Shown one piece after another: positions 1 to 9,242 of a stretch of 64,000 bases of DNA. Source of the stretch: Methylobacterium fujisawaense (lineage in GTDB: Bacteria; Pseudomonadota; Alphaproteobacteria; Rhizobiales; Beijerinckiaceae); contig NZ_JACJIM010000002.1 in the NCBI RefSeq assembly GCF_014138435.1, forward strand, positions 682,001 to 746,000. Reading direction: 5' to 3'. The notes under the pieces were generated by a model. That model was given only the letters and a program-made list of their open reading frames with translations. It searched no databases and had not been told where the DNA came from. Made by a program: the position numbers and the translations under genes. Position 1 is the stretch's first letter; each line of letters opens with the position of its first letter.

Positions 1-3000
1 CTGATCAAGCTCGGGGATGGGACGCTGACGCTGAGCGGCACGAACACCTTCTCGGGCGGCGTCGTCCTGGCGGGCGGCACCCTCTCGGTCTCGCGCGACG
101 TCAACCTCGGCGCCGCCACCGGTGCCCTCGCCTTCGACGGCGGAACCCTCCAGATCACCGGAACCGCCTTCACCTCCACCACCCGCCCGATCACCTGGGG
201 CCGGAACGGCGGCGGCCTCGACATCGCCGATCCCGCCAACACCGTCACCCTCGCACAGGCCCTCTCCGGACCCGGCGGGCTCACCAAGGCCGGCCCCGGA
301 ACCCTCACCCTGGCGGGCACCAACACCTACACGGGCGCCACCAGCATCGCGGCCGGCACCCTGCTCGCCCGCAGCGGGCAGGCCATCGGCGACCTCAGCC
401 GCGTCACCATCGCGCCCGGCGCGACCCTGGCGCTCGCCGACAGCGAGACCGTTGGATCCCTCGCCGGACAGGGGCGCGTCGCGCTCGGCACCGCCCGCCT
501 CACCGCCGGCGGGGACGGCACCTCCACCACCTTCGCCGGCACCCTCCACGGAACCGGCGGCCTGACCAAGGCCGGCGCCGGAACCCTCACGCTGACCGGC
601 GCCAGCACCTACACCGGCGGCACCACCATCGCGGCCGGCACCCTCAGCGCGATTAACGCCGCGGCGCTGGGCACCGGAGCGGCGACGGTCGCGGCGGCCG
701 GGACCCTCGACGTGAACGACGTCACCCTCGCCAACACCCTGACGCTGACGGGCACCGGTGTGGGCGGCGTCGGCGCACTCACCGGCACCGGCACGGCCGG
801 CGTCTCGGGGGCGATCACGCTAGCCGGCAATGGCACGCTCGGTGGCCGCGGCACCCTGACTCTCTCCGGCACCATCGACAACGGCGGCAACGGCTACGGT
901 CTGTCGAAGGTCGGCACCGGCACCGCGATCCTCACGGCCGCCAACACCTATACGGGCACCACCACGATTTCTGGCGGCAGGCTAGCCCTGGCCGGGGCCG
1001 GTTCGATCAGCGCCTCCAGCGGCGTGGCGCTCGCCACGGGCGGCACCTTCGACATCGCCGGCCTGACCGGGACCAGCGCCACCATCGCCGGCCTCCTCGA
1101 CACAGCCCCCGGCCAAGCCGGCACCGTCACCCTCGGCGCCAGCACGCTCACGATCGCCAACGCCAGCACCGGCTTCGGCGGCAGCATCACCGGCATCGGC
1201 GGCCTGACCCTTACGGCAGGCACCCAGACGCTGACCGGGACCAGCATCTACACCGGCCGTACCACGATCACCGGCGGTATGCTGTCGCTGGCCGGGGCTG
1301 GCTCGATCGCCGCCTCCAGCGGCGTGGCGCTGGCCACCGGCGCCAGCTTCGACATCTCTGGCCTGACCGGGACGGGCACCATGATCGCCGGCCTGGCCGA
1401 CACGGCTGTCGGCCAGGCCGGCACCGTCACGCTCGGCACCAAGACGCTGTCCGTGGCAGATGCCGGTGGCAGCTTCAGCGGTACGATCACCGGCACCGGC
1501 GGCCTGAGCCTGACCGGCGGCCGGCAGATCCTGACTGGGCACAGCACCTACACGGGTACCACCACAGTGGCGGACGCCACGCTGGAGATTGACGGCGTGC
1601 TCAGCGCCTCCGAGGTGACGGTCCGGCGCGGGGGCACGCTGTCGGGCACGGGTAAGATCGGCGACCCTCTGATCGAGGCCGGCGGCCGGCTCGCCCCGGG
1701 CAGTGCCGCGGCGATCGGCACCCTGACGATCCACGGCCCGCTGACCTTCGCGCCGGGCGCGTTCTACACGGTTCGGATCACGCCCACGTCCAACGACCGC
1801 ACCGACGTGACCGGGCCGGTGACGATCCAGGGCGGCAATGTGCAGGTGCTGGCGGGTTCGGGCACCTATACACCGATCCTGCGCTACACGCTGCTCACCG
1901 CGAGCGGCGGCATCACTGGCACGTTCACCAGCCTGCAGACCACGAGCAACCTCGCCTTCCTGACGCCGTCGCTGACCTACGAGGCCCACGGCATCACCCT
2001 CGGCTTCGCTCAGACGGCGCCATTCACCAGCGCGGCAACCACTCCGAACCAGGCCACAATCGCGGTTGCCCTCAACGGCACCGGGCCGACCGTCACCAGC
2101 ACGCCGGTCACGGGCGGCAGCGCACCCCCCGCCGTGACGACGAGCGTCTCAGCCACGGGTACGGTCACCACCGCGGTGAGCGCCGGCGCCGGCACGACCA
2201 CGGTGGTCTCGACCCCAGCCGCGCAGGTGACCACCGCGCTCCTGAACCAGACAGCCTCCGGCGCCGTGCAGGCGCTCAACAGCCTGTCGGGCGAAATCCA
2301 GGGCTCCGCCGTCTCCGTGCAGGCGCAGACCGCCCTCGCCGCGCAGGGCACCCTGCTCGAGCACCTGCGCTTCGGCGCTGGTCCGGCCGGCAGTTCCGGC
2401 CTGACTGGCGCCGCCGGCCAGCGCTTCGCCCCCGGCACCACCCTGCCGGCCGGCTACGCCGCCCTTACCCCGGACGAGCCTGCCACCGGCCTCGTGCCGG
2501 TGCGGCCGCTCGCGCCGCGCTACGGCGTCTGGGGGCAAGCCTTCGGGGTGTTCGGTTCGAGCGACGCCACCCGCAACACCGCTCGCCTCACCCGGGAGAC
2601 TGGCGGCTTCCTACTCGGCGCCGAGGCCGGCCCGGGCGTGCTCGGCGACGGGCTGGGCGCCGACCTCGACGGCTGGCGCGTCGGCGTGGCGGGCGGCTCG
2701 GGCGTCACGCAGTTCGACATAAGCGCGCGCCAGTCGTCGGGTCGGATCGAGGGCAGCTTTGGCGGCGCCTATGCCAGCGGAGTGCTCGGACCCGTGCAGG
2801 TTCGCCTCGGCGCGCTGTATGGCCGGGACGCCCTCGACACCCGCCGGACCGTGCTGTTCCCGGGCTTCTCGCAGGCGATCAGCGGCCGGGCGGGCGGCAG
2901 CACACTGCAGGGCTTCGGCGAGGTCGGCTACCGGATCGGCGGGGTGGAGCGCTCTATCGAGCCATTCGTGGGGGTGGCCGCGCTGCGCCTGCGCCGGGAC

Positions 3001-3378
3001 GGCTTCACCGAGACGGGGGGCTCGGCGGCACTGGCGGCGTTCGGGCGGACCGACCTCATCGAGACGGCCACAGCGGGCCTCCAGGCGCGGGCGGTTGTGG
3101 CGGACCTGTTCGGGGGCGCCGGCCCGCTGCTGGCGCAGGGTCTGATCGGCTACCGGCGTGCGTTCGGGCACGTGGCGCCGGCCGCTCTCCTGGCGTTCCG
3201 GGGCAGCTCGGCCTTCCGGACGGCCGGCGCGCCGCTGGCCCCGGACGCAGCCATGGTGACCGCAGGCCTCGACTGGGCGGTGGCGCCGGGAACAGTGATG
3301 GGATTGAGCTATGACGGTCAGATCGGGGCGCGGACGTGCGATCACGCCGTCAAGGGCAGCTTCTCGTACCGCTGGTAA
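1..3378 (+). CDS. Autotransporter (type Va), 5'-truncated by window edge
   Basis: The frame is open from base 1 to the stop at 3376-3378, so the gene starts upstream; about 1125 residues are visible. The first two thirds are Gly/Thr/Ala/Ser-rich and repeat the pattern G-T-N-T-Y-T-G-x-T-x-I-x-x-G-x-L, typical of passenger-associated transport repeats that fold as a right-handed beta-helix. From about visible residue 840 (YGVWGQAFG) to the end lies a beta-barrel autotransporter domain of roughly 285 residues, closing with the aromatic terminus FSYRW that the BAM machinery recognises. The passenger would be exported through this barrel to the cell surface, for example for adhesion or biofilm; the passenger's exact job cannot be read. 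A GTG at 712 is only an internal codon. An IS5-like element lies just after the stop. Confidence 0.9.
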   Translation: MIKLGDGTLTLSGTNTFSGGVVLAGGTLSVSRDVNLGAATGALAFDGGTLQITGTAFTSTTRPITWGRNGGGLDIADPANTVTLAQALSGPGGLTKAGPGTLTLAGTNTYTGATSIAAGTLLARSGQAIGDLSRVTIAPGATLALADSETVGSLAGQGRVALGTARLTAGGDGTSTTFAGTLHGTGGLTKAGAGTLTLTGASTYTGGTTIAAGTLSAINAAALGTGAATVAAAGTLDVNDVTLANTLTLTGTGVGGVGALTGTGTAGVSGAITLAGNGTLGGRGTLTLSGTIDNGGNGYGLSKVGTGTAILTAANTYTGTTTISGGRLALAGAGSISASSGVALATGGTFDIAGLTGTSATIAGLLDTAPGQAGTVTLGASTLTIANASTGFGGSITGIGGLTLTAGTQTLTGTSIYTGRTTITGGMLSLAGAGSIAASSGVALATGASFDISGLTGTGTMIAGLADTAVGQAGTVTLGTKTLSVADAGGSFSGTITGTGGLSLTGGRQILTGHSTYTGTTTVADATLEIDGVLSASEVTVRRGGTLSGTGKIGDPLIEAGGRLAPGSAAAIGTLTIHGPLTFAPGAFYTVRITPTSNDRTDVTGPVTIQGGNVQVLAGSGTYTPILRYTLLTASGGITGTFTSLQTTSNLAFLTPSLTYEAHGITLGFAQTAPFTSAATTPNQATIAVALNGTGPTVTSTPVTGGSAPPAVTTSVSATGTVTTAVSAGAGTTTVVSTPAAQVTTALLNQTASGAVQALNSLSGEIQGSAVSVQAQTALAAQGTLLEHLRFGAGPAGSSGLTGAAGQRFAPGTTLPAGYAALTPDEPATGLVPVRPLAPRYGVWGQAFGVFGSSDATRNTARLTRETGGFLLGAEAGPGVLGDGLGADLDGWRVGVAGGSGVTQFDISARQSSGRIEGSFGGAYASGVLGPVQVRLGALYGRDALDTRRTVLFPGFSQAISGRAGGSTLQGFGEVGYRIGGVERSIEPFVGVAALRLRRDGFTETGGSAALAAFGRTDLIETATAGLQARAVVADLFGGAGPLLAQGLIGYRRAFGHVAPAALLAFRGSSAFRTAGAPLAPDAAMVTAGLDWAVAPGTVMGLSYDGQIGARTCDHAVKGSFSYRW

Positions 3379-3914
3379 GCGGGGTTAGAGCTGTTACGGA
3401 CTGTTGCGAAGTCGGCGGCCCTGGATAGAAGCAGGACGCTGAAGGCGACGAGGTGCAATCCGGCCAAGGTGGCAGGTAGACGCTCGTAGTCGCTGGCCAA
3501 GCGGCGGAAGCGGGCCATCCAGGCGAAGGCGCGCTCGACGACCCATCTGCGTGGCAGCAGGACGAAGCCGCGCTTGGACTCGGATAGCTTCACGACCTCC
3601 AGGGCGATGCGGTGATCGGCTGCCGCCCTCGCCGCACGCTCGCCGATATAGCCCTGATCGACGTAGGCGAGATCCACGCTGTCACCGGTCGCCTCCTGCA
3701 CGGCGTCGGCCAGCGCCGCTACATCAGCGCGGTCATCGGCATTGGCGGGCGTGCCGTGCACGCCATAGCGCACGACGTAGCGCAGCCCGTTGAACACTTC
3801 CCGCAGGCTGTGCTCGCGCTGGGTGGCGGTCTCGGGGAGCAGCGGCAGATAAGGAGCGACCAAGGCCCATTCTTCATCGCTGACATCGGACGGGTAGGCG
3901 CGGCGGGACTGCAT
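3342..3914 (-). pseudogene. IS5-type transposase with central in-frame deletion
   Basis: The N-terminus ([18 protein letters not shown]) and C-terminal half ([11 protein letters not shown], then [10 protein letters not shown], then [16 protein letters not shown]) match IS5-group DDE transposases. The middle is gone: after RYVVRYGV the frame jumps directly to the segment following the first catalytic aspartate, so the usual I-L-D-S-R-T region is absent. Length is 190 residues against about 270 for the family. The second Asp and the C-terminal Glu region remain. The reading frame runs through the left terminal repeat and stops inside the last codons of the autotransporter gene. The protein should be catalytically dead; mobilisation would need a transposase in trans. 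Confidence 0.75.
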
Positions 3915-3951
3915 CCCCCAGAAACTGGCGCAGCCGCAGGTCCGTAACAGC
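3390..3951. mobile_element. IS5-family-like insertion element, internally deleted
   Basis: The ends are marked by a perfect 12-base inverted repeat: GCTGTTACGGAC at 3390-3401 and its reverse complement at 3940-3951. The true ends may lie a few bases further out. Between them is one reverse-strand transposase frame. The element is only about 0.56 kb, whereas IS5-group elements of this kind are usually 0.8-0.9 kb, in line with the missing central part of the transposase. It sits 11 bases after the autotransporter stop codon. Target duplication is not obvious by eye. Confidence 0.7.
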
Positions 3952-3953
3952 CT

Positions 3954-4298
3954 ATAGGCCGTGCCAGTGTCACGGTGCGTGCCGCCGGACGTTCTGGCTG
4001 CCTATCCGGCCATCCGATACCGCATACATCAGATATCGAACAACATTATACCATCCGCAGGCAGTTTATGTCTGACTTTGTTAACATTATTGCCCAATAC
4101 TCACTATAATACAGCTAGTCGATGCCACATAAAACTCAACATATTTCTCGTGGAAATTACCTTGTGCTGCGAAAAGTAAGACATTATTTCTTGTATATCC
4201 CATAAAACTTCAAGGCATCTGCCCCTTCCGTAAATGATAATCTCAGCATATCTGCCGTTTTAGGATGATAAGAGGACTGTTTTTCGGGGTCTTGGCAG
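3954..4298. other. Gap without a recognised gene
   Basis: About 345 bases, clearly AT-richer than the surroundings, between the insertion element and the secretion ATPase pseudogene. No gene or RNA was recognised; it may hold the old promoter of the pseudogene. Confidence 0.5.
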
Positions 4299-6030
4299 GT
4301 GACAACAGACTTTGTTGCCACATATGCCAAAGATACCGGTCTCTTCAGCCTCGCGCTCATCTTCGGATTGGCCGGAGACGCGCTCGACGTCGATCGGGCG
4401 GCACGCGAGTATCTTTCGCCAGACCAGCTGAGCGGTTTCGACGATCTCATCCGCATTGCCCGCGCGAGCGGGTACAAGGCACGCCGGGGGCGATCGTCCA
4501 TCAAACGCCTCTCGGCCCTCGCCCTGCCGGTCATCGCACGCGGACCTGACGGGCGGTTCTTCGTCATCGGACGCCGCACTGACACCGGCGTGTTCGTCGG
4601 CGAGGCTGGCGGCGGCCCCACCCCATGGACGCTCGCACAGCTAGCGTCCAACTGGACCGGTGAGGTCCTGTTTGCGGTCCGCCGCGCGCCCGCGAGTGCA
4701 GGCCCCACTCCGTTCGGGCTGGCGTGGTTCCTGCCGGCCATGCGCCGCTTCAGGAACGTTCTGGCCGAGGTGCTCGTCGTCTCGGTGTCATCCAGCTGCT
4801 GGCGCTGGTCGCCCCCCTGTTCACCCAGGTGGTGATCGACAAGGTCCTGGTTCATCGTGGCCTGACGACGTTGCAGGTCCTCGTAGTCGGTCTGCTCGCG
4901 GTGAACCTTGCCGAGGCCGCGCTCAGTTGGCTGCGCACCTACGTCTTCGCCCACACCACCAGCCGCATGGACGCGATCCTCGGCGCGCAGCTGTTTCGGC
5001 ACCTCGTGGCGCTGCCCATCGGCTACTTCGAGAGCCGCCCGACCGGGCAGACGGTGGCGCGCGTGCGCGAGCTGGAGAACGTGCGCAACTTCGTCACCTC
5101 GTCGGCGCTCACCCTGGTCATCGACGTGGTGTTCGGGCTGGCCTTCCTGGCGGTGATGGCGTGGTACTCGGCCACGCTCACCCTCGTGGTCGCAGCCTCG
5201 ATCCCGATCTACGCGACGATCTCCCTCGCCCTGACGCCCGTCCTGAAGGCGCGGGTGCAGGAGAAGTTCCAGCGCGGGGCGGCCAACCAGTCCATGCTGG
5301 TGGAGAGCCTGGGCGGCATCCAGACCCTCAAGGCCATGGCGGTCGAGCCGCAGGTCCGTACCCGCTACGAGGAGCAACTCGCCGGCTATATCGGTGCGGC
5401 CCTGCGCTGCGTGACCCTGGGCGCCGCGGGCTGCCAGCTCGTCGGGCTGACCGGCAAGGTGACGAGCGCGGCACTGCTGTGGTTCGGCGCACAGGCGGTG
5501 ATCGGCGGGACGCTGACCATCGGCGAGTTCGTGGCCTTCAACATGCGGGCCGGGTAGATCAGCGGGCCGGTGCTGCGCCTCGCCCAGCTTTGGCAGGACT
5601 TCCAGCAGTTCCGGCTGTCCGTCGACCGGCTCGGCGACATCCTCAACACGCCGGTCGAACCCGGCTTTGACGGCGTCAAGCAGTGCCCGCCTCCGCTGCG
5701 GGGCCACATCCGCTTCGAGGGCGTGGGCTTCCGCTACCGGCCGGGCGGACCGGAGATCCTGCGCGGGCTCGACGTCGAAATCCAACCCGGCGAGGTGGTG
5801 GGCATCGTCGGCCGCTCGGGCTCGGGCAAGTCGACGCTGACCAAGCTGCTGCAGCGCCCGTACCTGCCCGAGCGCGGGCGGGTTCTGGTCGACGGCATCG
5901 ATGTCGGGCTGCTCGACCCGTCCGGGCTACGCCGGCAGATCGGGGTGATGCTGCAGGAGAACGTGCTGTTCGCCCGCACCATCCGCGAGAACATCGCCCT
6001 GGCCGATCCGGGCGGATCACCGGCATTCGC
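4299..6030 (+). pseudogene. Type I secretion ABC transporter (HlyB/RaxB type), broken
   Basis: From GTG 4299 the protein begins with a C39-peptidase-like domain (about 135 residues) lacking cysteine, as in the non-cleaving domain of HlyB-type exporters. Then comes WFLPAMRRFRNVLAEVLVVS. Around 4780-4795 the homology moves from frame 3 to frame 2 (LLALVAPLFTQVVIDKVLVHR), marking a frameshift. The membrane domain continues to N-M-R-A-G followed by TAG at 5555-5557, where relatives have Gln, so this is a nonsense change from CAG. The same frame continues into the ATPase domain with Walker A GRSGSGKST and the Q-loop (MLQENVLFARTIRENIALAD), then homology stops near 6030, before LSGGQ and Walker B. 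Three separate lesions make it non-functional. It would have exported a C-terminally signalled protein with HlyD and TolC partners, which are not seen here. Confidence 0.88.
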
Positions 6031-6229
6031 CCCGGGCAGGGAAGCTCAGATGCGCTGGGTGATCAGCTCAGCACGCCCTGTGGGCATGTCATGCCGTATT
6101 TATGCGCAACCGGCGTGCGCTCTGCAAATGAAATACCCGTCCAATTTTTCCGAAGGTATTGGGATAAGGGACCTTTCGAAATTCTTCGACGCAGAACAAT
6201 CTGTGTCTTCTTTGGGCAAAGGCCGCGCC

Positions 6230-6748
6230 CTACACGATGGCGGGCTGGCCGCGCCGGTGCTCGTACCCCGCGATGACGCGGCGCAGGAGCCGGGTCAGGG
6301 TGCCCTGCTCCGCCGGGGTGAGGGCCTCGACGGTCAGGGCGTGCGCGGCCCGCGCCGCCGGCTCCATCGCGCTGTGGAGCGCGGCCCCCGCTTCGGTCAG
6401 CCGACAGACCTGCGCGCGGCGGTCGAGGGGCGAGGTCGAGCGGCTCACCAAGCCGCGCGCCGCGAGGCGTTTCAGGGCGCCGGTCGTCGTCGTCCGGTCG
6501 AGGGCGACCGCGCTCGCGAGGGTCGTTTGATCGGCCTCCTCCAGGTCCCGCAGCAGCGACAGCAAGCTGTACTGCAGCGGAGTGACGCGAAACGCGACAC
6601 AGCTTTCCGCAAAAAGGCTGACGTGGATCTGGTGCATGCGGCGGGCGAGGAAGCCCGGGCGCTCGCCCAGGGGCCAGTGCCGCGTGTCCGCCGTCCCGTT
6701 CGCCTTTGCCGACCCCGCCGCGAATCCGGCGTCCAGGCCCTCATCCAT
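6230..6748 (-). CDS. MarR family transcriptional regulator
   Basis: 172 residues from ATG 6748, chosen because GGAG lies 7 to 8 bases upstream and the extra upstream sequence is not MarR-like. The winged helix-turn-helix is seen in VTPLQYSLLSLL, then QTTLASAVALDRTTTTGALKRL, then GLVSRSTSPLDRRAQVCRLTEAG, whose wing has the conserved D-R-R. MarR dimers usually repress a divergent neighbour and respond to phenolics or oxidants. The small Rieske gene is transcribed divergently 147 bases away, and the intervening DNA has two palindromes suited as operators. The ligand is unknown. Confidence 0.85.
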   Translation of the reverse strand: MDEGLDAGFAAGSAKANGTADTRHWPLGERPGFLARRMHQIHVSLFAESCVAFRVTPLQYSLLSLLRDLEEADQTTLASAVALDRTTTTGALKRLAARGLVSRSTSPLDRRAQVCRLTEAGAALHSAMEPAARAAHALTVEALTPAEQGTLTRLLRRVIAGYEHRRGQPAIV

Positions 6749-6767
6749 CGTCCGACTCCGCAGAACG

Positions 6768-6783
6768 GTTCCAGTCTTGGAAC
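6768..6783. promoter_or_regulatory. Inverted repeat, candidate MarR operator
   Basis: GTTCCA at 6768-6773 and TGGAAC at 6778-6783 form a perfect 6-base inverted repeat around GTCT, centred 27 bases upstream of the MarR start. Size and place fit a MarR-dimer site; binding is inferred. Confidence 0.45.
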
Positions 6784-6804
6784 GCCGCGTGCAACGCCGG
6801 ACTA

Positions 6805-6818
6805 CGAAGCATGCTTCG
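6805..6818. promoter_or_regulatory. 14-base perfect palindrome in the divergent promoter region
   Basis: CGAAGCATGCTTCG is self-complementary and lies midway between the MarR and Rieske starts. It could be a second operator for the same regulator or overlap a promoter. Confidence 0.45.
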
Positions 6819-6894
6819 CTTTTGGCAAGGGCGAGGTCGGCGCGCGCCGGCCGGGACCTCATCGCCGATCCCCACGTGCGGGACACCTATCTCG

Positions 6895-7221
6895 GTGGCT
6901 GAGACGGACGGGCCAGAGCGGATTTGCCTCGGCCCGCACGACCTTCTCGCCGGGCGGAACTCGGTGGCGATCACCGTCCGAGGATACCATCTGCTTCTCG
7001 TGCGCGATGGCGAGCGGATCGTAGCCGCCGAGCGGGCCTGCCCGCACTGGGGGGCAGACTTGTCTCTCGGCCAGTGCGTCGGTGGACGGCTGCTCTGCCC
7101 CAGGCATCTCGCCTCTTTCGATCTCCGAGATGGCTCCGTCTCACCGGGCTGGTCGTTTCGTGCCCTTCGCCTGTTCGAGATCGAGTCGGCTTCGGACGGG
7201 CTATGGCTCAGGATGAAATGA
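6895..7221 (+). CDS. Small Rieske [2Fe-2S] protein
   Basis: 108 residues from GTG 6895. The Rieske cluster ligands are plain: C49-P-H51 and C68-P-R-H71, with G-x-x-L-S-x-G and A-S-F-D-L-R-D-G after them, as in soluble Rieske ferredoxins of the NirD/oxygenase-component type. It would carry electrons in the cytoplasm, probably for an oxygenase or reductase encoded elsewhere, as no such partner is adjacent. Longer upstream starts (6706) exist in frame, but they would overlap the MarR gene and the translated sequence there is not Rieske-like. Shine-Dalgarno support for 6895 is weak. The divergent MarR gene suggests inducible expression. Confidence 0.8.
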   Translation: MAETDGPERICLGPHDLLAGRNSVAITVRGYHLLLVRDGERIVAAERACPHWGADLSLGQCVGGRLLCPRHLASFDLRDGSVSPGWSFRALRLFEIESASDGLWLRMK

Positions 7222-7674
7222 TGTGTCTCGGGCCGTCCTGACGCTGCACGGCGTTCCCGCGGTGCAGGCGCCTCAGCGCGGCAGCCATGCCCTCCAGCCG
7301 GTCTGCGGGTGCCGCGTCCATCTCGCGATCACGCCGGCCGTCGATCCCGTTGCGCACGGTCGGGAGCCTGACGCCGAGATCGGCGGCCGCCGCGCGGCGA
7401 GACCGCCTACTCGTCTGAGCAAGACGCACCGCCGCGGCACCAGACCCAAGTGTGGACGGCCTCCGCGTTCACGGAAAGCGCTCTCCGTGTCTTCGAGGTG
7501 AGTCCACAGTTCAGTTGCAGACCGCCCTCGGAATGGTGAACCGGGGTCGGGGCAGGCGTCGTGCCGGGCGCGGCGACCGTCAGCGGCGCAGACCGGCGCG
7601 CCCCGTGCCGCCCGGGCGCGTCCAGCTGGCCACGATGAGCCGTCTGCGGCGGTGATCGCGAAGACTGCACGCGT
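7222..7674. other. Gap without a recognised gene
   Basis: 453 GC-rich bases between the Rieske gene and the 3' end of the flippase gene. Several short open frames exist on both strands; none looks like a known family or has a convincing ribosome site. Confidence 0.5.
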
Positions 7675-8988
7675 TCACGGCAACTGCACGTGCGGAGACG
7701 CCTGCCTGCCCTTCCAGCGCCAGGCGCGCGCGACGCGCCATACAGCCAGCGTGAAGATCGCCTCGCCTGCGAGAACGCCGACCATCGAGTACAGCGGCCC
7801 CACCACCCAGACCATGACAACGACGAGGATGACTGAGATCACCGACGAGTAGACGCTTGAGAAAGCCAGCACCCGGAACTGCCCTGCGGCTTGCAGCAAG
7901 ATACTTTCCGGGGTGCGGACAAGGCGGAGGCCCATGATCGCCAACCAGAGGACAAATGCCTTCTGAACATAAAGCAAATCGTAGTCTTTCGAAAACAGAA
8001 GCGAGGGCGCGAAGTAGGCAACGATGACGCCGAGGCCCAAGGTTGCGAACCAGCCGCTCATGAGAATGAATCGAAACAGGGACAGCGTGCGATCGACGTC
8101 GCTCCATCGCTGTTGGGCGACGAGCCGTGCGAGACGCGGTCTCTCGAATTCTCCGAGGGCGTTCATCAGGATGATGGCCGGCCGGATCAGGAGTGCGCTC
8201 GCCGCGAGCGCCGCAAAGGCGACGGCACCCGAGATCAGGGTCACGAAATAAGCATGTGCGTTGCCGGTGGCCTCCGTCGTGACCAGTCCGAGCAGCGACC
8301 AGCTCGAATGCTCTTTCCAGACGGCACCATAGCGCGACAATTCTTCGAGGCGGGGCAATCGAAGCTGTTCCGCGAGATGACGAGGCCCGAACGCCAGCAG
8401 ACCGCCGGCTGCACTGAGCATCAGAAATCCGTAAGCGAAGAGGGGGGAAGCGCTGCCCTGCCACGCGATCAACCCGATGCCGACGCCGAGGACGACGCCG
8501 GATACGATATCGGACAGTGTGGCACGTTGCGGCAGGCCGATCGCATACACATAGGCGCGACCGAACCAGCGCAGCATTGTCAGGCTTGCAAATCCTCCGA
8601 ATAGGGCTGCAGGTAGAATTTTAATCCCGAGAGCAGCACTGAGCGCGGTAATCACCACAAAAACTAATAGTCCGATAATAATATTCACACCAAACAAACA
8701 CTCGACGGTAGCGGCATCGCGTGTGTTGCTGGCTCTCGCCATCACGACGGGAAGGGGAGCACACAGAAAGGCGCCGGAAAAGCTCATCAGAAATTGTGAT
8801 GTCACCATAAGGAACGAAAAAGTGCCAAAGTCCTTCGGGCTCATCAGATGGACAAGAACGACTGACAGAACGAATTGTGTCGCTGACAGCACCAATGGGC
8901 CGGATACGGCAAGCATGTAGGGCGCGATGATTTGCACGGCCTGTGCAACGGCGATCTTCATGGAAAGATTTCGTTTCCAAACGAGCAT
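7675..8988 (-). CDS. Polysaccharide flippase (Wzx/ExoT-like, MOP superfamily)
   Basis: 437 residues, very hydrophobic, with about 12 predicted membrane spans and an N-terminal segment LVHLMSPKDFGTFSFLM typical of polysaccharide-biosynthesis MOP flippases (relatives have a similar L-x-P-x-D-Y/F-G-x-Y/F signature). It would flip lipid-linked oligosaccharide repeat units across the inner membrane. ATG 8988 has GGA very close upstream; ATG 8961 is an alternative that still keeps all spans. It is divergent from the Wzz-like gene, with 254 AT-rich bases between them that probably contain both promoters. The family is clear; the substrate is not readable. Confidence 0.85.
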   Translation of the reverse strand: MLVWKRNLSMKIAVAQAVQIIAPYMLAVSGPLVLSATQFVLSVVLVHLMSPKDFGTFSFLMVTSQFLMSFSGAFLCAPLPVVMARASNTRDAATVECLFGVNIIIGLLVFVVITALSAALGIKILPAALFGGFASLTMLRWFGRAYVYAIGLPQRATLSDIVSGVVLGVGIGLIAWQGSASPLFAYGFLMLSAAGGLLAFGPRHLAEQLRLPRLEELSRYGAVWKEHSSWSLLGLVTTEATGNAHAYFVTLISGAVAFAALAASALLIRPAIILMNALGEFERPRLARLVAQQRWSDVDRTLSLFRFILMSGWFATLGLGVIVAYFAPSLLFSKDYDLLYVQKAFVLWLAIMGLRLVRTPESILLQAAGQFRVLAFSSVYSSVISVILVVVMVWVVGPLYSMVGVLAGEAIFTLAVWRVARAWRWKGRQASPHVQLP

Positions 8989-9242
8989 TCCAGCACCAAT
9001 TCAAATATAATACGTCTCGCCTCGAAGGGCGAATAAAGAGCGTTGTTGCAATTCAGGCATGAATCCTGCTAAGGTCACGATATCCTTGAGAACTAGCGAT
9101 TAAGCGCCGACTTTTGAATGAACGCCTAATCGCAGAAAATATCAAGTCCTTAAAATGGAGTAACGCTCGCAGTAATTTGTGCGTTTTTTAGTTGAGCCGT
9201 TGAATCCGCAGCTCGAATATAAATAGAGCGCACGCCAGCAGG
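8989..9242. promoter_or_regulatory. Divergent promoter region between flippase and Wzz genes
   Basis: AT-rich intergenic stretch between two divergently transcribed polysaccharide genes, with an AT block near 9219-9228 (AATATAAATA) close to the Wzz start. No exact promoter was assigned. Confidence 0.4.

Noticed and set aside
712-3378. Autotransporter starting at GTG 712
   Set aside because: The same frame is open to base 1 with the same passenger repeats, so the true start is upstream of the window.
4184-5785. 533-codon minus-strand frame opposite the secretion ATPase pseudogene
   Set aside because: The plus strand carries clear ABC exporter motifs; the minus frame is Arg/Gln/His-rich without family resemblance, a GC-rich shadow.
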